A stretch of 64,000 nt of DNA from a virus: the IMG/VR virus record IMGVR_UViG_3300025646_005060, positions 1-64,000 of that record; one strand, given 5' to 3'. The notes beneath the pieces were generated by a model that was not told the DNA's origin, ran no database searches, and saw only the letters and a program-made list of their open reading frames with translations. Below are positions 1-8,738 of the stretch, piece after piece. Positions within the stretch are counted from its first letter, which is position 1. Each line of letters starts with the position of its first letter. The translations under genes and the position numbers were made by a program.

Positions 1-108
1 CCTTGTTCTCCAGTAGCACCAGTTGGACCTTGAATTCCTTGTTCTCCAGTAGCACCAGTTGGACCTTGAATTCCTTGTTCTCCAGTAGCACCAGTTGGAC
101 CTTGAATT
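1..108. repeat. Three perfect tandem copies of a 36-bp unit
   Basis: Positions 1-36, 37-72 and 73-108 are identical. Each copy encodes, on the minus strand, the 12-residue collagen-like unit [12 protein letters not shown]. The next stretch (109 onward) is a diverged version. The array touches the window edge, so the copy number is unknown. Identity at the DNA level suggests recent expansion by slippage or recombination. Confidence 0.97.
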
Positions 109-572
109 CCTTGTTCGCCTGTAGCTCCTGTAGCACCAGTTGGTCCTGTTGGTCCAATATCACCTTGTATTCCCTTTGGTCCTTGTAATCCAGGATCTCC
201 CTGTGGACCTTGAATACCTTGTTCACCAGTGGGACCAGTTGGACCCGTTGGACCGATAGGACCAGTTGGACCCGTTGGACCTGTTGGACCATCATTTGGT
301 GGAAGGAAAAAATTAGTATTATCCTCTGCTATCCATTTACCAGCAGAATTTCTGAATACTAAAATTCTACCGTCAAGATAATCAAATTCTGGATCCAAAG
401 AGACATCTAAAAGCTCATATAAATTTGAAGCACCAGTTGGTCCTGTCGGTCCTGTTGGTCCAGTAACTCCTTGAATACCTTGTGATCCAGGGAGTGCGAC
501 ACCAGGTGCTGTGGCAACAATCGTTGTTGCCATTCCCTGTTGTGTCACTGTTATTGTAGTTTCATTCGCCAT
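1..572 (-). CDS. Collagen-like tail fibre protein, 3' end beyond the window
   Basis: The gene starts at the ATG at 572 and runs off the left edge; about 190 codons are visible. The protein begins [20 protein letters not shown], then has a short collagen-like stretch of [10 protein letters not shown] type, a globular spacer of about 50 residues ([15 protein letters not shown]...), and a long Gly-X-Y region that enters perfect 12-residue repeats [12 protein letters not shown] at the window edge. Collagen-like repeats in phage fibres are known to form trimeric rods. The start overlaps the stop of the fibre gene upstream (TGATG), so translation is probably coupled. I infer a fibre or fibre-tip component. 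The missing C-terminus, which would hold any receptor-binding domain, prevents a firmer call. Confidence 0.8.
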   Translation of the reverse strand, partial: MANETTITVTQQGMATTIVATAPGVALPGSQGIQGVTGPTGPTGPTGASNLYELLDVSLDPEFDYLDGRILVFRNSAGKWIAEDNTNFFLPPNDGPTGPTGPTGPIGPTGPTGPTGEQGIQGPQGDPGLQGPKGIQGDIGPTGPTGATGATGEQGIQGPTGATGEQGIQGPTGATGEQGIQGPTGATGEQ

Positions 573-1798
573 CAATAAATTCCCCCATCAATTGGTATAT
601 CGCTGAAAGGTTTATTGATCCATTCGACTCCACTATAATAAAGAATATCAGCAGCAGTGACTCCAGAAAGAGTAACATCTGTAAGATCGCCTAATGCAGC
701 TGCACCTCCCCCACCGCCACCTCCACCACCAACAAGACGACAAAATCCAGATTGAAGGATTTTCGCATCACTTGTGCTGCTGAGATCTGCTGCTCCTCCG
801 CGAACAATAAGATGTCCAAGAAAGACTGCATTCAGGGCAGTGATTGGTGCTTCCGTAAAGATTTCATCCTGAACCCCAGCCAATGCATCGGAATATGAAT
901 TATAGATAACTCTTCCGTAGTATGTCATTATGACATCAGGAAGATTTGGAAACATATACATTCGTTGAATTGTATATTGATTGTTGTTTACTGTGGCAAG
1001 AGTTCCCGTGCCATCATCATATTTGGAAGGATCAACAACGCTGTAAAACGAAAGACTGTTAGTATCGTATATCCAATCCCCAGATCCATCACGATATATT
1101 CTTGCGAAGCTTGTAGAAATCTTTTCCGCAATATCAACATCATCAGGTTCAAACTGATCTGTTGGATAATGTCCACCTATGACAAGAGCATCACCAGCAG
1201 AACGATTGAGGGAGAGATTTGTTCCGTTTGGACTGACGATCAATCCAGACTTCTTGATTGGTCCTAATGTATCGTATAGTTCATAAACCTTGTGTGGAAT
1301 TTGATATGGAGTGAATTGCTTATTAGTGACAAGAGCGATTGTTGCCTGATCTATATGACTGATCGTTCCGATAATTATCTTATCGTTGTAATCCTCATGG
1401 GTGAACTCTGCTGTTTGTTGTATCAAATCTCCGTTGGTGTCGATGTAGACTCTTGTAAAATCGCTTGTTCCAAGATCCGTGATGGCAACATTATTGTAAG
1501 CATCCCATGTGACATATGTTGTATCAGCAGTAATGCCATTTATAGATGCACTATAATCTACAATTTGACCTATACCAGCAGAGACACTAAATGTAGTTCC
1601 ACCGACTGTGGCACTTAGAATACCCCCATAAAGGATGCCACTAAAGCTTTGCGGGGTATATTTGACATCACCAGTTAGACCATTCCAAGAAGAAACCGAT
1701 GAACCAATATATCGTTTCCATGCATAACCAGTCCACCTCCAAGTGGACTGGTCTATTGTATGCGTATCGGATAAAGAAGGTGATCTCGGGAATGCCAT
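572..1798 (-). CDS. Tail fibre / virion structural protein
   Basis: This 408-residue protein has the look of marine T4-like tail fibre subunits. The N-terminus ([20 protein letters not shown]) resembles a particle-attachment segment. The middle is rich in beta-strand-like sequence with Thr, Gly and Asp. Near residues 355-375 a poly-glycine run (nine Gly) leads to [20 protein letters not shown], a short motif typical of phage fibre proteins. It ends in GGIY and overlaps the next fibre gene by TGATG. A late-promoter box abuts the start codon and no Shine-Dalgarno is visible, so a leaderless late transcript is likely. The role as a fibre is inferred from composition and position; the receptor is unknown. 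Confidence 0.7.
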   Translation of the reverse strand: MAFPRSPSLSDTHTIDQSTWRWTGYAWKRYIGSSVSSWNGLTGDVKYTPQSFSGILYGGILSATVGGTTFSVSAGIGQIVDYSASINGITADTTYVTWDAYNNVAITDLGTSDFTRVYIDTNGDLIQQTAEFTHEDYNDKIIIGTISHIDQATIALVTNKQFTPYQIPHKVYELYDTLGPIKKSGLIVSPNGTNLSLNRSAGDALVIGGHYPTDQFEPDDVDIAEKISTSFARIYRDGSGDWIYDTNSLSFYSVVDPSKYDDGTGTLATVNNNQYTIQRMYMFPNLPDVIMTYYGRVIYNSYSDALAGVQDEIFTEAPITALNAVFLGHLIVRGGAADLSSTSDAKILQSGFCRLVGGGGGGGGGAAALGDLTDVTLSGVTAADILYYSGVEWINKPFSDIPIDGGIY

Positions 1799-1805
1799 GC
1801 AATAT

Positions 1806-1813
1806 TATTTATA
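1806..1813 (-). promoter_or_regulatory. Late promoter box (TATAAATA) abutting fibre gene
   Basis: The minus strand reads TATAAATA, a perfect match to the T4 late (gp55/gp33) promoter. Seven bases separate it from the ATG at 1798. With T4 spacing (+1 six bases after the box) transcription would start about two bases before the ATG. No Shine-Dalgarno lies in the gap. Confidence 0.75.
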
Positions 1814-3046
1814 TTACTTGGCCTTCACCTTTTTCTTCTGCTTGCGAGTATTGACCTTTTTTGGTGCTTCTTGGGGAAGATTTGTCTTTGGTTGTGATTC
1901 CATGAACTTCTTTCGTTCCTCTCCAATCTGTTGAAGTATTTTGGTATATTGATTGAAATTATTGATCACTCGTTCCATATGTTCCTGTGGAATGCGATTT
2001 TCCTCTAGTAATTTCTTACATGCCAGATACCCGATTTCTGGTTTTCCTGCGGCATGTGCTGTAGCACCCACTTCGTCCAGTGCTGCGAACTTGTAGATAA
2101 AGTCTGGAACGAATAGAATCTCACCAGGAGGGAATGGAATTTCTGCTGCCTGACGAGCAAAGACAAATGCTGCTGCTGGTTTATTTTCAAGTTGTCTCAG
2201 AATTTGAGCAATATGAACAAGTGGTTCTGCGCGAATTGGACGATAATTGTATGCATCAAGGAACGCAGTAATAATTTCTCCCACTGGGTGTGCAAGAGTT
2301 GCTTTGCATACGGCAATGCGATACTTGGAATAATAGACTTCTTCTGCCCATCCTCCCATGTCCACTCTCTTCTGATATGCTTCAATTGCCTTATCGTATT
2401 GCTGAGAATCAAAGTACGACTGTGCCAAGTAGAATTGGTAACGAGTATTCTCTGGTTCGTCCTTGAGTGCTTCTACGAGAACTTCGGCATCTCGGGTATA
2501 CTTTTCAATCGCAGTGATTCCAACATTACGAGCACCAAGTGTTCTTGCGTTGATTGTGTAGTTAGGAACTTCAATCTTTACAAGTTTTGGTTTCTCTACA
2601 CCAGAGCAATGTGGGTATTCGTGAAGTACACCCTTATATTCCCAACCAACTCCAGTCTTAAATACTTGTGTTCTCCACCATGAGAATTCTGGTCTTCCCA
2701 TTCTGACGACATACCCATCGGCATCCATCTCTGGTGGGAATTGAATTGCTCCCTCCACAACGTCGTCTGCGTCAATCATCCACGCATATTGTGCCTTTCC
2801 ATCGCAATGACGCAGTGCAAGTGTTCGGTTGTGTCCGAAATTCTTCCACTCGTCTTGGTGAAGTTCTCCTGGAATTCCTTTTTCCTTGAAGAAGTTCTGG
2901 ATGATTTCCTGCGTTCCATCAGTGGAACCCGTATCGGAAATAACCCAGTAGTCAATATACTTGTGAATAGAGTTGAGACATTGTTCAATGATATGCGATT
3001 CATTTTTAACGATCATGCACAGGGCAATCTTTGGTTTACCATCCAT
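1814..3046 (-). CDS. Family 2 glycosyltransferase with TPR-like C-terminal part
   Basis: This is a 410-residue GT-A glycosyltransferase. The N-terminus MDGKPKIALCMIVKNESHII and the following SDTGSTDGTQEII and MIDADD segments are the usual GT2 nucleotide-sugar and metal-binding motifs (DxD within residues ~92-95). Residues ~195-350 are helical repeats (YQFYLAQSYFDSQQYDKAIE) of TPR type, an arrangement known in bacterial and phage glycosyltransferases that modify proteins. The C-terminus is a lysine-rich tail (RKQKKKVKAK), perhaps a nucleic-acid or surface interaction. It is the last gene of the glycan island and sits directly before the fibre genes. Fibre glycosylation is an inference from this position only. 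Confidence 0.85.
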   Translation of the reverse strand: MDGKPKIALCMIVKNESHIIEQCLNSIHKYIDYWVISDTGSTDGTQEIIQNFFKEKGIPGELHQDEWKNFGHNRTLALRHCDGKAQYAWMIDADDVVEGAIQFPPEMDADGYVVRMGRPEFSWWRTQVFKTGVGWEYKGVLHEYPHCSGVEKPKLVKIEVPNYTINARTLGARNVGITAIEKYTRDAEVLVEALKDEPENTRYQFYLAQSYFDSQQYDKAIEAYQKRVDMGGWAEEVYYSKYRIAVCKATLAHPVGEIITAFLDAYNYRPIRAEPLVHIAQILRQLENKPAAAFVFARQAAEIPFPPGEILFVPDFIYKFAALDEVGATAHAAGKPEIGYLACKKLLEENRIPQEHMERVINNFNQYTKILQQIGEERKKFMESQPKTNLPQEAPKKVNTRKQKKKVKAK

Positions 3047-3224
3047 AAAAAGGTTCTCTCTTTGTTAATTTAAATTTCACTTTTCCACATTGTGATATAT
3101 CTTTTATAAATCTATTTTTAATATGCGATATATCCTTTTTATTTATACACAATGATGAATGGACTTCACCATTCAAATATACAGTTATCCATATTTGTTC
3201 ACCAAATTTTAATTGAGTTTTCAC
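3036..3224 (-). CDS. Small hypothetical protein (62 residues)
   Basis: The GTG start at 3224 overlaps the TGA stop of the methyltransferase gene upstream (GTGA), and the reading frame runs 62 codons to overlap the start of the next gene. It fills what would otherwise be a 175-base gap. The protein (KTQLKFGEQIWITVYLNGEV...) has beta-strand character and one cysteine pair. No family is recognised. The overlap at both ends favours a real gene, but the region is AT-rich and a chance frame cannot be excluded. Confidence 0.5.
   Translation of the reverse strand: MKTQLKFGEQIWITVYLNGEVHSSLCINKKDISHIKNRFIKDISQCGKVKFKLTKREPFYGW
3140..3147 (-). promoter_or_regulatory. Possible late promoter box upstream of the TPR glycosyltransferase
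   Basis: The minus strand reads TATAAATA followed by AAAAGG. The box lies inside the small gene, 93 bases from the glycosyltransferase start at 3046. The surrounding sequence is AT-rich, so a chance match is possible. Confidence 0.35.
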
Positions 3225-3829
3225 AATCTTGCCTTTGCAAAGATGATATTTGTATGATTATGAAAATGAGTATAATAACCGATAGAAGAAAAATGTTCTT
3301 GTAATCGTTGTTGTTGATTGTCATGTTCAATGCAAATAACTTTAGTATTGAGTTTATTGTAATCCAATAATGTAGAAAAATTAGCAGATTGTCCTTCAAC
3401 ATCTATATTCACAAAATCGATATTTGATGGAAGTAATTGATAAAGAATATTTTTATCAATTACTGGAGCAAATATTTTTTTAAATTTACATCCAGATCCA
3501 TTCTTCCATTTTTCAATATGGTTTGCATCTGTAGATGATATCCCATCACCAATGCTGTCATAAAATAAAGTAACACCAGATTTATCTCCAAACAAAGAAT
3601 CAATTAAAGTTATTTTATCATTATCTTTATATTCATCAATAAATCTAGACATAGCAGAAGGTGATCCTTCCACATAACATCCAGACCAATTTCTTTCAAC
3701 TAAAAAACGAGTATTTGAAAAAATAGTAGGATGATATGCACCTATCTCTAAAAAATATCCATCATCACCAAGAATATCTTTTAATATTTTATCTTCTTCA
3801 TATTGACTATAGGATACAAATTCAGACAT
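3221..3829 (-). CDS. FkbM-family methyltransferase
   Basis: This 202-residue protein has the class I SAM-methyltransferase pattern of the FkbM family: the SAM-binding GDDGYFLEIGAYHP segment near residues 20-34, an acidic YVEGSPSAM strand, and the FVNIDVEGQ motif near residue 140 that is typical of FkbM. FkbM enzymes O-methylate sugars or polyketides. In this island a sugar hydroxyl is the likely substrate. It overlaps the epimerase gene upstream by 8 bases. A second FkbM-like gene lies at 9829-10506 and the two are clearly diverged. Confidence 0.85.
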   Translation of the reverse strand: MSEFVSYSQYEEDKILKDILGDDGYFLEIGAYHPTIFSNTRFLVERNWSGCYVEGSPSAMSRFIDEYKDNDKITLIDSLFGDKSGVTLFYDSIGDGISSTDANHIEKWKNGSGCKFKKIFAPVIDKNILYQLLPSNIDFVNIDVEGQSANFSTLLDYNKLNTKVICIEHDNQQQRLQEHFSSIGYYTHFHNHTNIIFAKARL

Positions 3830-4832
3830 TAAATCTATCCCTCATGTCTAGATCCGCAGTGCTCAGTGATGGTAGACCATTTAATTGAACATCAATCCAC
3901 TCATAAGTCTTCTCAATGCCAACACGAAGAGATTGAGTAGGTTCCCATCCGACTTTCTCAGTATAAAGTTTATTATCAGAATTTCTTCCTCTAACCCCAA
4001 CAGGTCCAGAAATATTATTCACCGAAAGATTCTTACCAGATACATCAATGACCATCTGAGCAAGATCGTTGATCTTGATCATTTCCTCTGAACCGATATT
4101 TACTGGTCCTGTAAAATCAGATTCCATCAAGCGACAAGTTGCCTCTACACATTCATCAATATAAAGGAAGGAACGAGTCTGTTGTCCATCTCCCCAGACA
4201 TCAATGCCAGTACCATTTTCTGCTTGTGCAACTTTACGACAGAGTGCAGCAGGAGCTTTCTCCTTACCACCCTGCCATGTGCCTTCTGGACCAAAGATAT
4301 TATGATAACGAGCAACACGAACATTTAACCCATGATTGCGCGCATATGCGAGGTAAAGTCTTTCACTGAAAAGTTTCTCCCACCCATATTCACTGTCTGG
4401 TGCTGCTGGATAAGCGGAGTCTTCCGAACACTTTGGATTTTCTGGATCTTCTTGGTTGTATGCTGGATACATACATGCCGAAGATGAGTAGAAAACTTTT
4501 CCTACTTTAGTTTTGTGACATCGTTCCACAACATTCAAATTAATGAGTGCAGAATTGTGCATGATGTCAGCATCGTGCTCTCCAGTAAAGATATACCCAG
4601 CACCACCCATATCTGCTGCTAATTGATATACTTCGTCAAATTGAATATTGAAAGCTTTATCACAAACTTGCTGTGATCTTAAATCTCCAATAATAAAATC
4701 ATCTGCTGGAGACTTTGAAAAATCTGGGTATTTGAGATCAACTACTCTTACCCAATGACCTTCTCTCTTGAATCGCTTTACAAGATGAGAACCAATAAAT
4801 CCACCACCACCAAGTACAAGTATCTTTTTCAT
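3822..4832 (-). CDS. GDP-mannose 3,5-epimerase-like SDR enzyme
   Basis: This is a 336-residue extended short-chain dehydrogenase/epimerase. The Rossmann glycine motif is GGGGFIGSH (residues 8-16). Residues C120, Y149, K153 and K192 lie in SSSACMYP, SEYGWEK and GTWQGGKEKAP contexts. These correspond, with a constant offset of 25, to the Arabidopsis GME residues C145, Y174, K178 and K217 as I recall them. Further GME signatures are GDGQQTRSFLYIDECVEA, PVNIGSEEM and GVRGRNSDN. Known GMEs convert GDP-D-mannose to GDP-L-galactose and GDP-L-gulose. In the island it would supply an unusual nucleotide sugar for the glycosyltransferases. A related UDP- or GDP-sugar epimerase of different specificity is the main alternative. 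Confidence 0.85.
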   Translation of the reverse strand: MKKILVLGGGGFIGSHLVKRFKREGHWVRVVDLKYPDFSKSPADDFIIGDLRSQQVCDKAFNIQFDEVYQLAADMGGAGYIFTGEHDADIMHNSALINLNVVERCHKTKVGKVFYSSSACMYPAYNQEDPENPKCSEDSAYPAAPDSEYGWEKLFSERLYLAYARNHGLNVRVARYHNIFGPEGTWQGGKEKAPAALCRKVAQAENGTGIDVWGDGQQTRSFLYIDECVEATCRLMESDFTGPVNIGSEEMIKINDLAQMVIDVSGKNLSVNNISGPVGVRGRNSDNKLYTEKVGWEPTQSLRVGIEKTYEWIDVQLNGLPSLSTADLDMRDRFNV

Positions 4833-4844
4833 ATTAAATATCCT

Positions 4845-5477
4845 TTATTTTTTAGTAAATACTTTAAACAATGTTTTGTTCTCTATAAACCTTTGATTGA
4901 AAGGTTCGTGTGGTTGTAAAACATTGTAATCAATATCATGATCAAAAATTTCATGACCAAAATCATGCGCCATCATCATATCACCACTCTTAAGTAAAGA
5001 AGAATACATATAAACTTCTTTAGCTTTATTTCCCCCATCACATATAATTAAAGTTTTATATTTTTTAATATTCTCAGAAATGACATTATAAGAAAATTCT
5101 GAGAATATATCAGACTCAAATGATTTACAAAATGGACAGATTGATTCCATTTTTTCAAACCAATGCCCAGCACCTTCATGTTCTCTATTATTCCAATCTG
5201 ATTTAGTAATATCAAATGTATGAAATATAAATTGCTCAGTCACGCATGCAATCGTGCCAAGGTATATAGACAATCCACCCTTCTGAGATCCTATTTCCAC
5301 CACATATTCTGGTTTTTCATGTGCAATGTAATTTTCTAGCAATTTAAATGCAGCAAAATTTTGAGAAGCTCCACCCCCCAAAATTCTAGTATTTACTTGC
5401 CGCATAGACTCACAATCTATAGAAACATCAAAACTATGCCTCGGTATAGAAATACCATGTTTTTCATTAAATTTCAT
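4845..5477 (-). CDS. CmcI-like / class I SAM-dependent methyltransferase
   Basis: This 210-residue protein resembles the cephalosporin hydroxylase (CmcI)/RhmT-like methyltransferases found in polysaccharide clusters. VVEIGSQKGGLSIYLG (residues ~59-74) is the SAM-binding loop, a conserved acidic residue follows in FHTFDITKSDW, and LIICDGGNKAKEVY plus MMMAHDFGHE form the later strand and metal-site-like segment. Such enzymes methylate sugar hydroxyls in glycans. Its start overlaps the upstream stop (TAATG). The gene is AT-rich compared with the epimerase gene beside it. Substrate unknown. Confidence 0.7.
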   Translation of the reverse strand: MKFNEKHGISIPRHSFDVSIDCESMRQVNTRILGGGASQNFAAFKLLENYIAHEKPEYVVEIGSQKGGLSIYLGTIACVTEQFIFHTFDITKSDWNNREHEGAGHWFEKMESICPFCKSFESDIFSEFSYNVISENIKKYKTLIICDGGNKAKEVYMYSSLLKSGDMMMAHDFGHEIFDHDIDYNVLQPHEPFNQRFIENKTLFKVFTKK

Positions 5478-6196
5478 TATAATCCTCTGTTGATAAAAAT
5501 ATGTTGCTTTTCCTCATAATCACTTTCAAATGTCAAAACATTATTGTGTATCGATATCAATGACATATATTTTAACTCATCAAACCATTGATATGATATA
5601 TTCTTATAATGTAATTGTTCTGCCAAACAACACTCTGGAATCATAGTTCGTATGTAACTATTTAGACCGAGATATACTGATGAATATTCTTTCATTGAAT
5701 TATAGTCACCAATAGCAAAATTATCAGCAACAAAAGGTAAATTATAACCTTCTAAAATAAAATTATTTCTAGGCGCATATGTGTTTTTGTTCCATCCATT
5801 TAATCTAATATGCACATTATTAGGTATTATTTTTGGTAAAACAAATTTATTTATATAAAGAGAATCAAATCTACTTCTAATAATTATATCATAATCGTCA
5901 GGGACAAGAGAAAAACTCTTGTATATACTATAATACATTGGGACAATGTTTGCTTTTTTTGTGCATTTCAAAAAATTCCAATCAGAATTGAAATTTTCTA
6001 TTTCATATTTTTTTGCTAACCTAGAATATAATTTTTCATTATTTTTATTTTCAATAAATCTATCAGTTAATGAATCTGATTTCCATGTGTGGATAAACAC
6101 ATCCGCATTTAGTGGTTTTATGACATTTTCTACTAAAAATGATGAAGTTTCGTCAAAGCACCTATCTATACCAGATAAACATATAGCAATTTTCAT
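5477..6196 (-). CDS. Putative GT-A type glycosyltransferase
   Basis: This 239-residue protein begins MKIAICLSGIDRCF and continues with NADVFIHTWKSDS and DYDIIIRSRFDSLY. These patterns recur in phage and bacterial proteins of surface-polysaccharide clusters that are annotated as glycosyltransferase-like. The RSRFD segment probably plays the metal/nucleotide-sugar role of a DxD motif. No exact family is recognised. ATGA coupling joins it to the GDPD-like gene upstream, and it has very low GC. The function is inferred mainly from context. Confidence 0.5.
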   Translation of the reverse strand: MKIAICLSGIDRCFDETSSFLVENVIKPLNADVFIHTWKSDSLTDRFIENKNNEKLYSRLAKKYEIENFNSDWNFLKCTKKANIVPMYYSIYKSFSLVPDDYDIIIRSRFDSLYINKFVLPKIIPNNVHIRLNGWNKNTYAPRNNFILEGYNLPFVADNFAIGDYNSMKEYSSVYLGLNSYIRTMIPECCLAEQLHYKNISYQWFDELKYMSLISIHNNVLTFESDYEEKQHIFINRGL

Positions 6197-6627
6197 AAAC
6201 TATTCCTCCATAATAAAGGATGATCGGTACAGACACCCCATACATTGGGAATCTTACTAGGCTTTCCCAACTCAACAGTCACACCCAAACTGCTATAGTT
6301 TCCAGGATACATCCAAGGAGTACCATTGCTAGTCAAGGTCATCTTGTCAGTCTGATGCCAGAAGCAGTTTACATCTCCCCACAATAGAAGTTTTTCCATT
6401 GCTTCTGTATTTTTCACATGACACCAAAGGGAAGTTCGACTTGTTATCCAACTACGATCTACAAGATAGGTTGGTGCATCGTGACCAAGGAAGAACTCTC
6501 CATCAACAAACCACACATCCACCTCGACATCAAATCCCCTTGCGATTGCCTCCTCGATATAGAGAGGATTGTTTTCGCAATCAGGCATTCTGCCATCTAG
6601 GTTTCCGCGATGCGAGATGATCTTCAT
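6193..6627 (-). CDS. Compact glycerophosphodiester phosphodiesterase-like protein
   Basis: This 144-residue protein shows the GDPD catalytic pattern: ISHRGN (H6, R7), FDVEVDVW (E35, D37) and FLGHD (H49). The C-terminal GVCTDHP matches the closing strand of the TIM barrel. Full GDPD enzymes are usually about 230-250 residues, so the barrel here is shortened in the middle. Short versions occur in bacterial capsule clusters. The substrate could be a phosphodiester-linked decoration of a glycan. It is ATGA-coupled on both sides. Activity is uncertain because of the short length. Confidence 0.65.
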   Translation of the reverse strand: MKIISHRGNLDGRMPDCENNPLYIEEAIARGFDVEVDVWFVDGEFFLGHDAPTYLVDRSWITSRTSLWCHVKNTEAMEKLLLWGDVNCFWHQTDKMTLTSNGTPWMYPGNYSSLGVTVELGKPSKIPNVWGVCTDHPLLWRNSL

Positions 6628-7343
6628 CTTCCCTTCCTATTCATGTAGGCATTCAGATCCTCGGGTGTGCCGATTCCGTGCATCTTGTCTACGAAGAACG
6701 GAATCAGAGTTCCACCCCAACCGATCAACTCATTGTAGACAGGGGCAATGTAGAACTCGTTGTTCACGCGGATGTTCTTATCGATCATCTGCTCCGCAGC
6801 CTTGACGAAATCCGATCCTTTGCGATACCAATAGATTCCACAGGTGGCGATATCGGAGATTGGATTCTTTTCCGCAACCTTCGTGATGACACCTCGCGAG
6901 TTGGTCTTGACGAATGACCACTTAGGATGCACCGCATGGAAGCAGAACACCAAGGCATCTACGCTGGAGAAGTTCTTGATGTATTGGAAGTTCTCTGGGC
7001 TATATTCTATGATCTGATCTGAGTTGGCAATCAGAAGATCGTCATCATTGTTGATATGATACTTCGCAAGTAGTGCCGTGCATGCAGCACCTTCAGTAAG
7101 ACCATCGACCTCCACAATCTTGTACTTGCCATTCGTGATGCGGTCTAGTGTGGATTCCAGACCTGCATATTTGTCGATATGCTCCTTGCGAACAAGAAAG
7201 ATGTATGTCGCATCGAAGTCGAGGTTCTCAACAACCCGCTGAATCATGGGCTTGCCTTCGACATCAATCAGAGGCTTTGGGAAGGTATACCCTTCCTTCG
7301 CAAACCTGCTACCCTCTCCCGCCATCGGAATCAAAATCTGCAT
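6624..7343 (-). CDS. Sugar-phosphate nucleotidyltransferase
   Basis: This 239-residue protein is a nucleotidyltransferase of the glucose-1-phosphate uridylyl/thymidylyltransferase type. Evidence is the N-terminal IPMAGEGSRF signature (GxGxR), FPKPLIDVEGKPMI, the LLIANSDQII acidic strand with the metal-binding aspartate, and a late HGIGTPEDL segment. Such enzymes make NDP-sugars from sugar-1-phosphate and NTP. It overlaps the HAD gene upstream by 13 bases. This gene and the HAD gene are GC-rich relative to the rest of the island, suggesting a separate origin. The nucleotide and sugar cannot be fixed from the sequence alone. Confidence 0.8.
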   Translation of the reverse strand: MQILIPMAGEGSRFAKEGYTFPKPLIDVEGKPMIQRVVENLDFDATYIFLVRKEHIDKYAGLESTLDRITNGKYKIVEVDGLTEGAACTALLAKYHINNDDDLLIANSDQIIEYSPENFQYIKNFSSVDALVFCFHAVHPKWSFVKTNSRGVITKVAEKNPISDIATCGIYWYRKGSDFVKAAEQMIDKNIRVNNEFYIAPVYNELIGWGGTLIPFFVDKMHGIGTPEDLNAYMNRKGR

Positions 7344-7954
7344 CGTTCACTCTCCACAAAGTTGATGTAGTTCTTTAGTGTAACCTTGGTTGTATCCGTC
7401 ACAACCCATATGTGTCCTGCAATACTGCCTACTGCCGCCTCTATTCCCTTGGGTGAATCCTCCACACAGACACATGCAGTTGGCTCGACTCCAAGAGTAG
7501 TTATAGCATGGTTGTAGCAGTCGGGATAGGGCTTGTTCCTCGCGACCATCTCATTGCTGACGAGCAAGTCGATGTACGGCATCTGTCCCGTTGCCGTGAG
7601 CATCTCTCTTGCAGTCTCTTCAATTGAGTTCGTCACGCATGCTATCTTGATGCCCTTGGATTTCAGGTACTCATGAAGTTCAATCTTCTCATGCATGATG
7701 TTAGCAGATGATTGTATGATGTCAAGAGTATGCTTCTGCTTGCTTGCATTTATGGAAGTGGCAACATCATCAGGGACTCCAAGCATCTGCAACTTGACTC
7801 GCGTGGGCAAACCGTTGTAGGTGGATAGGTGCGACTCTCTGTCGATGACAGGGTAGCCTGCACCGACTAGAGCAGCATTCAATGCCTCGTAGTGCCAATC
7901 ACATGCATCCACAAGAACACCATCAAGATCAAATAATACACATTTAATCTTCAT
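7331..7954 (-). CDS. HAD-superfamily phosphatase / beta-phosphoglucomutase-like
   Basis: The start is placed at the ATG at 7954 so that the protein begins MKIKCVLFDLDGVLVD. An in-frame upstream extension only covers the preceding gene. The protein has 207 residues with all four HAD motifs: DLDGV (nucleophile D), VTNS, the lysine in RNKPYPDCY, and VEDSPKGI. The cap insertion after motif I is of the beta-phosphoglucomutase/phosphatase subfamily. Next to a nucleotidyltransferase, a sugar-phosphate phosphatase or mutase step is likely. The start overlaps the WavE-like stop by 11 bases. The coding sequence is GC-rich compared with its upstream neighbours. Confidence 0.8.
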   Translation of the reverse strand: MKIKCVLFDLDGVLVDACDWHYEALNAALVGAGYPVIDRESHLSTYNGLPTRVKLQMLGVPDDVATSINASKQKHTLDIIQSSANIMHEKIELHEYLKSKGIKIACVTNSIEETAREMLTATGQMPYIDLLVSNEMVARNKPYPDCYNHAITTLGVEPTACVCVEDSPKGIEAAVGSIAGHIWVVTDTTKVTLKNYINFVESERCRF

Positions 7955-8738
7955 ATGGTCCATATAAATCTTCATAATAATATTCACCTTCACTCGGATA
8001 CCAATTATATGGATACGAATTCCAATTATATTTTGTCCAGACCAAATCGATCTTGGGAATTACTTTAAACACTTTGTCTCTTACTTTTTCTGAAAAAATT
8101 CTTGCATCAGGTTTAATTGAGTTATCTACCAAATATTCTTTAAAATTTTGCAGATATAAATCGACTTCTTCATATATTTGCCTAAAATACATTGCTCCAA
8201 GATAAATATTAGGCCTCATGTATTGTTTAAAATCATTTGATTCTATTTTCATTTTTTCTGGTTTCAATGGAATGTCAAAAAGTCGATAAATATCATCCCT
8301 ATATCCCCAGAAAAGATGGTCTTGTGGATGAAAAGGATGTCGATTATTCATCCCTATTACAAAAATATTACCTTTTCTTTTAATTCCATCAGAATATACC
8401 AACTCAGTGTCATTGATATTTTTATTAACAAAATTAAAAAGCATATTCATGCTATTAATATTAATTGTTTGATCTGAGCGAACTTTAACAACCATTTCAC
8501 TGGTTGTTGCTTTTATTCCTTCAAAAGAGGATACAATCTGTAAATTCATATTTCCCAAATCACTAGAATCTGGTTTTTTTGATTTAATAATAAATATTTT
8601 TGAATTATCAATTGATTCGACATCATCTGTATCCCATGTTGAAATTATTACCTTATTGACAAATGGCAACGTCGAATAATATTTTGCTGTTGATGTTGTG
8701 GTATTCCACATACCACCTTGTATTACAATATCAAGCAT
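7944..8738 (-). CDS. WavE-like lipopolysaccharide synthesis protein
   Basis: This 264-residue protein matches the WavE family pattern: VIQGGMWNTTTSTAKYY at the N-terminus, FVNKVIISTWDTDD, and MVVKVRSDQTINI, where the KxRxDQ segment is the family hallmark. WavE was described in Vibrio cholerae LPS core biosynthesis and is presumed to be a glycosyltransferase. The tail is rich in Tyr, Trp and Asp. It overlaps the DUF6165 gene by 8 bases. The gene is strongly AT-rich. The acceptor sugar is unknown. Confidence 0.7.
   Translation of the reverse strand: MLDIVIQGGMWNTTTSTAKYYSTLPFVNKVIISTWDTDDVESIDNSKIFIIKSKKPDSSDLGNMNLQIVSSFEGIKATTSEMVVKVRSDQTININSMNMLFNFVNKNINDTELVYSDGIKRKGNIFVIGMNNRHPFHPQDHLFWGYRDDIYRLFDIPLKPEKMKIESNDFKQYMRPNIYLGAMYFRQIYEEVDLYLQNFKEYLVDNSIKPDARIFSEKVRDKVFKVIPKIDLVWTKYNWNSYPYNWYPSEGEYYYEDLYGPYED

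Noticed and set aside
3-188. Plus-strand frame rich in Ser, Thr and Trp over the 36-bp repeats
   Set aside because: It is the antisense shadow of the collagen-like gene; its repeat only mirrors the repeated coding sequence.
5848-5855. TATAAATA on the minus strand inside the glycosyltransferase-like gene
   Set aside because: The surrounding gene is very AT-rich, no gene start lies downstream within a useful distance, and a chance match is likely.
6193-6627. Treating the GDPD-like gene as a broken pseudogene because it is short
   Set aside because: All three catalytic segments and the closing strand are present in one frame, and both ends are coupled to neighbours, so a compact functional form is more likely.
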